Assembly: GCA_963720775.1 (NCBI GenBank)
Contig: CAVRGR010000008.1
Coordinates: 62,001 to 126,000 of the forward strand
Direction: 5' to 3'
DNA from: JAENVT01 sp963720775
GTDB lineage: Bacteria; Actinomycetota; Acidimicrobiia; Acidimicrobiales; Ilumatobacteraceae
Length of the DNA: 64,000 nt
Each line of letters begins with the position of its first letter. Positions within the stretch are counted from its first letter, which is position 1. A program made the position numbers and the translations under genes. The notes under the pieces were generated by a model. That model was given only the letters and a program-made list of their open reading frames with translations. It searched no databases and was not told the origin of the DNA. Shown here one piece after another: positions 55,331 through 61,814 of the stretch.

Positions 55331-56494
55331 CTAGAGAGACTGGAGCGGTGCGCTTGCATCGGTCAACGGGCGACCCTGGCCCGACATGACACCACCAACT
55401 GCACACGCACCCAAAGTCACCAGCAACGACGCCATCACCGCCGCTCCCTGAGCGGCGGTGAGCTGGTTGGTGGCAAGACCGATCGACACGACCGCCGCCG
55501 GTACTCCGAGTTGTGCAGACGCAAGCAGCCCCATTCCGATCGGCAGCCGCCACACGATCGCCGCGCCGACGTGGATGGCGATCGCTACACCGGCAAGGGC
55601 GCCCGACAACGCCAAGGCACGAGGAGAATCGACGAGCGCGCCGAGGTCGATCTGCGCCCCGAGGTGGACGAAGAACACGGGGATCGCAAACCCCTCACCG
55701 ATCCCGACCAACTGCTGGGCGACGCGTCGAGGCTCGCCGAGCAGGGCTACGACCGTCCCGACTGCGAAGCCGGCGATCACTATCGACGTTCCGAACCGGG
55801 TGGCCAGCCACGCACAGGTGAACAGGGCCAACAAGGAGATCCGCAGGTCGAGTCCCCAACCACGTTCACCAGACAGGCTCCTGAGTCGCTGCACCCAGGA
55901 TCGACCGACAGCGAGCTTGGCCAGCACCAGCAACGCCGCGCCGGCGAGTACCACCAACGCCCCGCCCCAGACCACGCGGAGCAGTCCACCGGTGGCGAGC
56001 ACCAACGGCAAGGCCAGCACCGTCGCCACATCGGCAATCGCTATCCAGGCCGTGGCAACCAGGACAGGGTGGTCGGATCGACCGAGGCCCTGGAGCACCG
56101 GAAGGGCGACCGCGCCCGAGCTCGTTGCCAGGACGACTGCGAGGATCCCCGGACGGTCGAGGCCGACCACTCGTGCCAGCAGGACTGCGGCCACCACCGC
56201 CAGCGCGACGACGGTCACCGTTACGGCCGTGCCGGCCACCAGCGACGAGCGAAGACGCCGGTCGCGAACGGGGAGATGGGTGCCTACCACGAACATCAGC
56301 AGCGCGAACCCTATGGTGGCCAGCCCGCTCAGCAATGAATCGGTGGGGTCGACCCATTTCAATCCGCTCGAACCGACAGCAACTCCTGCGGCGATCTCAC
56401 CAACGATCACCGGCGGCCCGAAGCGGTGCGCCGACGCGAGCATCGGGCCGACCAACCCGGCCGCCATCACCAACGCCAGCGCGGCGAAGTTCAC
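55331..56494 (-). CDS. Kef/CPA2-type cation:proton antiporter
   Basis: 387-residue polytopic membrane protein of the monovalent cation:proton antiporter-2 family with about 12 helices. Landmarks include PPVIVGEIAAGVAVG (TM2-3), GFALLMFVVGTHLP, ATSSGAVALPVL and IADVATVLALPLVLA, where the conserved ion-binding Asp sits, and FFVHLGAQIDL. It ends without a TrkA-N domain. The GTG overlaps the histidine-kinase stop (GTGA), so it belongs to the two-component operon. Confidence 0.9.
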   Translation of the reverse strand: MNFAALALVMAAGLVGPMLASAHRFGPPVIVGEIAAGVAVGSSGLKWVDPTDSLLSGLATIGFALLMFVVGTHLPVRDRRLRSSLVAGTAVTVTVVALAVVAAVLLARVVGLDRPGILAVVLATSSGAVALPVLQGLGRSDHPVLVATAWIAIADVATVLALPLVLATGGLLRVVWGGALVVLAGAALLVLAKLAVGRSWVQRLRSLSGERGWGLDLRISLLALFTCAWLATRFGTSIVIAGFAVGTVVALLGEPRRVAQQLVGIGEGFAIPVFFVHLGAQIDLGALVDSPRALALSGALAGVAIAIHVGAAIVWRLPIGMGLLASAQLGVPAAVVSIGLATNQLTAAQGAAVMASLLVTLGACAVGGVMSGQGRPLTDASAPLQSL

Positions 56495-57858
56495 GCCGGC
56501 TCTCGTGCCGGGAAGGTCACTCTGAACTCGGCGCCGTGGGCGTTGTCGACCGCCACGATCGAGCCACCCAGGGCCGTCATGATCGATCGGGCGATTGCCA
56601 AACCGAGTCCTGTGCCGCCGGCGTCGAGCGACCTGGCCTCATCGAGTCGCATGAACGGCTCAAAGATCCGTTCCAGCTCGTCACGGGGGATCACCGGACC
56701 ATCGTTCATCACCGACAGCGAGACGTGATCTCCGTCCTGGGCCACGGCCACGCGAATCTCGCCGACGGCATGACGCTCGGCGTTGTCGAACAGGTTGCGC
56801 AACACCCGAACGACCGCGTCGGCATCGGCGGCGACGTTGGCGGGTGCCAATTCGGTTCGATAGCGGATCTCCCGCTCCGGCCGACGCAGCGCCACCTCAG
56901 AAGCCGCCACCTCCGACAACTCCACCGGAAGAGCTGCAGCGACTTGCATCGAGCGCGAGCGAGTGAGGATCCGCAGGTCTCTGGTGAGATCTTCGAGCCG
57001 GGCGACCTCGATCAGCGAATCCTCGGCCACCTTCGGCCATTCCGCTCGATCTGGGTACGCAAGGCCGACTTCGAGCTCGGTGCGAATCGTCGACAACGGG
57101 CTGCGCAACTCGTGCGAGGCGGCGGCTGCGAAGAGCCGCTGGCGGCTCGCTGCTTCCTCGAGACGGTCCAGCATGCGGTTCAACGTCGTGCCCAACTTGG
57201 CGATCTCGTCGTCGGTCGAGCTCGCCTGCACTCGGCCCGACAGATCGGCCGCTTCGATGCGATCGACCTCGGCGCGCATCGCGTCGACAGGCGCCAAGGC
57301 CCGGGCCACCACCCGAGAGATCAACCACGCGGCCAGCGCGACCTCGAACGGGAGGCCGATCAACAACGCATTGCGCAGATACCGCTCGGCCCGTTGGGCG
57401 CTGTCGAGCGACGTCACGGCATAGATCGTGAGCGGGCCCGCGGTGGAAACGACGGTACGGGCGACCACCTCGTACTGTTCGCCCGACACACCTCCGATCG
57501 CCTTGCCATCGACGGATGCAGTCGTCTGGTTGCCGAGTGACGGCGCAGGGATCACGTCGAGTCGCGTCGACAGGGCCAAACCCGGAGTGACCGCTACGAC
57601 CTCCCCGGATGCGTCGACAACCTGCACCTGGCCGACCTCGCGACCGGTGGGGGCGAGCACCGGCCCCAGCAAGCCGTCATGGATCAGCGCCTCCACCTCG
57701 GTGACCCGGTCGTAGAGCAGCGACTTCGCGTCGGACGCCAGTGCTCGTCGCAGCAGGCTCGCTGCGGCCAGCGCTCCCACGAGCAGCGCTACGGCCAACA
57801 CGAGTGACGCCCAGGCAGTGGCGCGTGAGCGCACCGACGACCGCCATTCAGTGCGCAC
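56491..57858 (-). CDS. OmpR-family-type sensor histidine kinase (envelope stress candidate)
   Basis: 455 residues. TM1 about 16-34, extracytoplasmic sensor about 35-160, TM2 about 163-182, HAMP, H-box AASHELRSPLSTIRTE (His249), and HATPase with LFDNAERHA, DGPVIP, GGTGLGLAIA. GTG 57858 overlaps the regulator stop by 11 bp. It would phosphorylate the regulator encoded just upstream. The coupled antiporter and the operator shared with htrA point to an envelope-stress signal. Confidence 0.92.
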   Translation of the reverse strand: MRTEWRSSVRSRATAWASLVLAVALLVGALAAASLLRRALASDAKSLLYDRVTEVEALIHDGLLGPVLAPTGREVGQVQVVDASGEVVAVTPGLALSTRLDVIPAPSLGNQTTASVDGKAIGGVSGEQYEVVARTVVSTAGPLTIYAVTSLDSAQRAERYLRNALLIGLPFEVALAAWLISRVVARALAPVDAMRAEVDRIEAADLSGRVQASSTDDEIAKLGTTLNRMLDRLEEAASRQRLFAAAASHELRSPLSTIRTELEVGLAYPDRAEWPKVAEDSLIEVARLEDLTRDLRILTRSRSMQVAAALPVELSEVAASEVALRRPEREIRYRTELAPANVAADADAVVRVLRNLFDNAERHAVGEIRVAVAQDGDHVSLSVMNDGPVIPRDELERIFEPFMRLDEARSLDAGGTGLGLAIARSIMTALGGSIVAVDNAHGAEFRVTFPAREPA

Positions 57859-58513
57859 GCGACCCCATTCGATAGCCGGCGCCTCGCACCGTTTCGATCG
57901 CCGCCGACCCAAGCTTGCGGCGGAGCGCCGAGACGTGGACCTCGACGACGTTGTCGCCACCGTCGAAGGCGAAGTCCCACACGTGCTCGACGATCTCGAC
58001 CTTCGGCACGACCTCGCCTTGACGGCGCATGAGGTACTCGACGACGGAGAACTCTCGCGGAGTCAGTTCGACCGGTCGACCGTCGACAGTGCACGATCTG
58101 GCCGCGACGTCGAGTTCGATGTTGCCCACCTCCAACACCGGCGGCCGAGTTGTCGCGCCGCGCCGCAGCAGCGCCCGCAGGCGCGCCACCAGCACAACGT
58201 ACGAGAACGGCTTGGACAGGAAATCGTCGGCACCGGTGTCGAGCGCCTCGGCCTCGTCGAGCTCGCCGTCTTTGGCCGTGAGCATCAGCACCGGTGTCCA
58301 GATCTGCTTGGCGCGTAGCTGTGCACAGACCTTGAAGCCGTTCAGCCCTGGCAGCATCACGTCGAGCACGATGACGTCGTACGGCTGCTCGGTTGCCAGC
58401 CACAACCCGTCGTTGCCGTTGTTGGCAACATCAACCGCAAAGCCTTCAGCTTCGAGGCCGCGCTTCAGTGCAGCTGCCTGGCGGACCTCGTCTTCGACGA
58501 CCAGAACGCGCAT
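57848..58513 (-). CDS. OmpR/PhoB-family response regulator (envelope stress candidate)
   Basis: 221 residues: receiver with acidic pair in VVEDEVRQ, acceptor Asp51 (VIVLDVMLPG), Thr in MLTAKDG and Lys in LSKPFS; winged helix with LTPREFSVVEYLMRRQG, VVEVHVSALRRKLG and TVRGAGYRMG. It starts 23 bp from a triple-hexamer site (58537-58562), suggesting autoregulation, and shares that site with the divergent CBM48 gene. Confidence 0.94.
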   Translation of the reverse strand: MRVLVVEDEVRQAAALKRGLEAEGFAVDVANNGNDGLWLATEQPYDVIVLDVMLPGLNGFKVCAQLRAKQIWTPVLMLTAKDGELDEAEALDTGADDFLSKPFSYVVLVARLRALLRRGATTRPPVLEVGNIELDVAARSCTVDGRPVELTPREFSVVEYLMRRQGEVVPKVEIVEHVWDFAFDGGDNVVEVHVSALRRKLGSAAIETVRGAGYRMGSRAH

Positions 58514-58536
58514 CCGATCAGTCTCACACGTGCGAG

Positions 58537-58562
58537 CTGAAGACGCCTTCAGGAACCTTCAG
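58537..58562 (+). promoter_or_regulatory. Triple hexamer operator between the regulator and CBM48 genes (site 2)
   Basis: CTGAAG at 58537, CTTCAG at 58547 and CTTCAG at 58557, with spacers ACGC and GAAC. Order, orientation and the 10-bp period equal site 1 at 54051-54076. It ends 67 bp before the GTG of the CBM48 gene, close to the 60 bp seen at htrA, and lies 23 bp from the regulator start on the other strand. Confidence 0.6.
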
Positions 58563-58629
58563 CAATCGTCCAGCAGCGGCGGCGCACACTGCCCTCGTGT
58601 GCACTTCCGACGAGACGATAGGAGCCCAA

Positions 58630-58986
58630 GTGATCACCACCAGCCTCCTCCCCAACGGTGATGTACTGGTCACCTTCATGATCGACGACGACCGCCCGGT
58701 TTCCGTCGTCGGCAACTTCAACGATTGGGATCCCGACCGCGATCCATTCGTCGAAGAGCTCGACGGTCGCCGCTACGTCACCGTGTCACTCCCCGCCGAC
58801 ACGGTGGCGTACTTTCGCTACCTCGCGCTCAGCGAGTTCTATGACGATCCGGCCGCTGACCGCATCGAACCGAACGGCTACGGCGAGACGCACAGCGTGC
58901 TCGACGAATCGCTGCGCAGCGACGCGACGCGTGGGATCTCCGAGCCGCGAGCACCGAACGAGCACCCGCAGTCGGCGGTCGCGTGA
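58630..58986 (+). CDS. CBM48/AMPK-glycogen-binding-like isoamylase N-terminal domain protein
   Basis: 118 residues consisting of one early-set (CBM48/E-set) domain: VTFMIDDDRPVSVVGNFNDWDPDRDPF is the classic VVGNFNDWD signature, followed by YVTVSLPADTVAYFRYLAL and a short acidic tail. GTG 58630 has AGGAG six bases upstream. Stand-alone CBM48 proteins may bind glycogen or other glucans; no partner enzyme is adjacent. Its upstream operator (site 2) suggests control by the nearby two-component system. Confidence 0.82.
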   Translation: MITTSLLPNGDVLVTFMIDDDRPVSVVGNFNDWDPDRDPFVEELDGRRYVTVSLPADTVAYFRYLALSEFYDDPAADRIEPNGYGETHSVLDESLRSDATRGISEPRAPNEHPQSAVA

Positions 58987-59007
58987 CACCGACAGCGCGT
59001 CGCTTGC

Positions 59008-59895
59008 TCAGCGCGGGCCGCTCAGACTCGCTTCGAAGCCCGCAAGGAGGCGGGCGAGGTTGCGGTCGAAGCGGTCCGCGCCACGAGCATGCGTGTGAAT
59101 CCGCGTCCACAACTTCTCCAGGCCGTACTCCGAGATCATCCCGGCAAGCGCCGGGTACTCGTCGTCGAGCATCAACGACCTGAGGTATTCGACCATCTCG
59201 GCGTCGTTGGCGTCTCCCGCGAGGTTGTTGCGCTCGTGCAGGCAGAAGCCGAACACGTATTCGTCGACCGCGGTGATGAGATCGAGCTTGTCCTCGAGAT
59301 CGGCATCCAACGGAGCCAACGCGTGCCACGATTGGTCGAAGTGGCGAATGGCGTTGGGACTGATGTTTGGATCGTCGTCGATTTCGAGGATCCACGGATG
59401 GCGGCGCAAGGCGTCGCGAGTGCGTCGGGCGATCAACGTGATGGCAGCGTGCCAGTCGCGAGGCAGGCGTTGCGCCGACGGAACCACGACTTCGCCGAGG
59501 AACGCGTCGACGATGAGCGTGAGCAACTCGTCCTTGGTGCGCACGTAGTGGTAGAGCGTCATCGTGCCGGCGTCGAGCTCGGCGGCGAGGCGGCGCATCG
59601 ACACCGCTTGGAAACCCTCGGCGTCGGCGATGCGAATGGCCGCCGCGGCGATGTCGCTGCGATTGAACCGAGGCTTGCGTATGCCCCGATCGGTTCGTGT
59701 CCACACATCGATGGTTTCGAGATGCGCCGCGAGCCGATCGAGCGTCTCGGCATGCTTGGCCGACTTTGCCGCGACCTTCTCGGCCTGCTTCGAGATCTTG
59801 GCATTGATCTTCTCGGCGGTCTTGTCGAGGACGAACTGGCGGACGACCTCACCCGTCGGTGACACCGGTCGCTTCCGCCGATAATCGCTTGCCAT
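59008..59895 (-). CDS. TetR-family transcriptional repressor
   Basis: 295 residues, longer than usual because of a charged N-terminal extension of about 75 residues (KTAEKINAKISKQAEKVAAK, probably coiled). The helix-turn-helix follows: IAAAAIRIADAEGFQAVSMRRLAAELDAGTMTLYHYVRTKDELL. The C-terminal part matches the TetR_C_1 (tetracycline-repressor-like) group. Divergent from drrA with 33 bp between starts, which hold two GTAC-N3-GTAC sites, so it most likely represses the exporter and itself. Confidence 0.92.
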   Translation of the reverse strand: MASDYRRKRPVSPTGEVVRQFVLDKTAEKINAKISKQAEKVAAKSAKHAETLDRLAAHLETIDVWTRTDRGIRKPRFNRSDIAAAAIRIADAEGFQAVSMRRLAAELDAGTMTLYHYVRTKDELLTLIVDAFLGEVVVPSAQRLPRDWHAAITLIARRTRDALRRHPWILEIDDDPNISPNAIRHFDQSWHALAPLDADLEDKLDLITAVDEYVFGFCLHERNNLAGDANDAEMVEYLRSLMLDDEYPALAGMISEYGLEKLWTRIHTHARGADRFDRNLARLLAGFEASLSGPR

Positions 59896-59898
59896 GTC

Positions 59899-59934
59899 GT
59901 ACAGTGTACTGCTAAAGTTACTCGTACTATGTAC
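59899..59934. promoter_or_regulatory. Two GTAC-N3-GTAC operators between tetR and drrA
   Basis: GTAC-AGT-GTAC at 59899-59909 and GTAC-TAT-GTAC at 59924-59934; centres 25 bp apart. The second site overlaps the drrA start codon (59929) and the first lies 4 bp from the tetR start, so binding would block both genes. Confidence 0.6.
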
Positions 59935-60957
59935 GAAACTTCAGTACAAGATACGACTTCCTCCACCGTTGCACCCGCTGTCGGTACGCGGCCGCCGACC
60001 GCGTCCGGCGGCATCACCGCGAGCGGGCTCGGCAAGCGTTTCGGTGATCTCTGGGCGCTGCGCAACCTCGATCTTCGTGTCGAACCTGGCACGGTGCTCG
60101 GTCTGCTGGGCCACAACGGCGCCGGCAAGACGACGGCCATCCGCATCCTCACGACACTGAGCCGACCCACGGAGGGCAGCGCCACGGTGGCCGGCCTCGA
60201 CGTCGTACGCCAGAGTGCCGCTGTGCGCAAGCGAATCGGTGTCGCCTCACAGCAGTCGACCGTCGACGGGTTGATGAGTGCCCGGCTGAACCTGCTCACC
60301 ATCGGACGCCTCCACGGCATGTCCAAGGCCGCGGCACGCCAGCGAGGCGACGAACTGCTCGAGCAGCTCGATCTCACCGACTTCGCCAACGCACTCGTGA
60401 AGACCTACTCCGGCGGAATGCGACGACGTCTCGACGTCGCTGCCAGCCTGATGGGCGCTCCCGAGGTGCTGTTCCTCGATGAGCCCACCACCGGGCTCGA
60501 CCCACGCAGCCGCGGCGATCTGTGGCAGATGCTCGCCGATCTGGTGCGCGAGGGCACCACCATCATCCTCACCACGCAGTACCTCGAAGAGGCCGATCGC
60601 ATGGCCGACGACATCGTGGTGCTCGACCACGGCGAGACGGTGGCTCATGGAACGCCTGCCGAATTGAAGGCGCGAATCGGCGACGACCGTCTCGACATCA
60701 AGGTCGCGGCCGCCAGCGAGCTCGTCGCCGCCGCCAGCGCCCTTTCATCGTTCGCCGAGAGCGAGCCGACGTTCGACAGCGAACTGCTCGTCGTCACGGC
60801 GCCGATCAAACAGGGAGCCCGCGTGATCGACGTGGTACGAGCCCTCGACGATGCCGGCATCGATGCCGTCGACATCACCCGTCGCATGGCCACCCTCGAC
60901 GACGTCTTCCTGACACTGACCAGTGATCGTCACGACCGCGAGGAGCCGCAGGCATGA
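59929..60957 (+). CDS. DrrA-like drug-export ABC ATPase
   Basis: 342 residues of the daunorubicin-resistance ATPase group: Walker A GHNGAGKTT, Q-loop SQQSTVDGLMS, signature YSGGMRRR, Walker B VLFLDEPTTGLDP, H-loop TTQYLEEADR and the family's C-terminal domain. The N-terminus before residue 30 is not conserved. ATG 59929 lies within a TetR operator with little room for a leader, so a leaderless mRNA is possible. The stop overlaps the drrB start (ATGA). Confidence 0.94.
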   Translation: MYETSVQDTTSSTVAPAVGTRPPTASGGITASGLGKRFGDLWALRNLDLRVEPGTVLGLLGHNGAGKTTAIRILTTLSRPTEGSATVAGLDVVRQSAAVRKRIGVASQQSTVDGLMSARLNLLTIGRLHGMSKAAARQRGDELLEQLDLTDFANALVKTYSGGMRRRLDVAASLMGAPEVLFLDEPTTGLDPRSRGDLWQMLADLVREGTTIILTTQYLEEADRMADDIVVLDHGETVAHGTPAELKARIGDDRLDIKVAAASELVAAASALSSFAESEPTFDSELLVVTAPIKQGARVIDVVRALDDAGIDAVDITRRMATLDDVFLTLTSDRHDREEPQA

Positions 60958-61748
60958 GCAACACGCTGTTGACCGACGCGACCATCTTCACGCGTCGCAA
61001 TCTCGAGCACATCCGCCAGGTGCCGGAGAAGCTCACCAACGTCACCATCCAACCGCTGATGTTCGTGCTGTTGTTCGCCTACGTCTTCGGCGGGGCGATC
61101 AAGGTCGGCGGTGGCGGCTACAAGGAGTACTTGATCGGCGGCATCCTCATCCAGACCCTTGCCTTCGCGATGATGGGCCCGGCCATGTCGATCGCCACCG
61201 ATCTTCAGGAGGGTGTGATCGATCGCTTCCGGTCCTTGCCGTCACGCAGATCCGCGTACCTCCTGGGCCACTACTTCGCGGAGATGCTCGGGTCGGTGTT
61301 GACCATCGTCATCCTGCTCGGCACCGGCTTCATCGTCGGCTGGCGAACGCACGCACCGTTCCTTCATGTCGTCGAAGCTCTGCTGCTGTTGCTGGTGTTC
61401 GCCTCGGCAGTCATCTGGATCGGCCTCTGGATGGGCATCCTCGTTCGGTCGCCCGACGCTGTGATGGGGGTCGGCTTCGTGGTGGTCTTCCCGATCACGT
61501 TCATCTCCAACGCCTTCGTGCCCATCGAGTCGCTGCCCAACGTCCTGCAGTGGGTGGCGTCGGCCAACCCGGTCAGCGTGCTCGTCAGCGCGGTACGAAC
61601 ACTGTTCGGCAACCCCGTTTCGCCGATCACCAAGCACATCTGGCCGATCGACCATCCCGTTGCCGCTGCCTGGGTGTACTGCGTAGCGCTCGTCGCACTC
61701 GGCTGGGTGATCGCTCAGCGCCGCTACAAGGCCCGCACCATCGACTGA
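60954..61748 (+). CDS. DrrB-like ABC-2 membrane subunit
   Basis: 264 residues with six membrane helices (about 35-55, 65-85, 110-135, 145-165, 175-195 and 235-255) and the DrrB/ABC-2 signature around SIATDLQEGVIDRFRSLPSRRSAYLLG. Together with DrrA it forms a drug or lipid exporter controlled by the adjacent TetR protein. ATG 60954 overlaps drrA by 4 bp. Confidence 0.93.
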   Translation: MSNTLLTDATIFTRRNLEHIRQVPEKLTNVTIQPLMFVLLFAYVFGGAIKVGGGGYKEYLIGGILIQTLAFAMMGPAMSIATDLQEGVIDRFRSLPSRRSAYLLGHYFAEMLGSVLTIVILLGTGFIVGWRTHAPFLHVVEALLLLLVFASAVIWIGLWMGILVRSPDAVMGVGFVVVFPITFISNAFVPIESLPNVLQWVASANPVSVLVSAVRTLFGNPVSPITKHIWPIDHPVAAAWVYCVALVALGWVIAQRRYKARTID

Positions 61749-61814
61749 TCGGCGGGCCGCCCGGGTCCCGACCGGCCACAGTAGACTGCGCTCTCACCTT
61801 GCTGAGAGCAGAAG

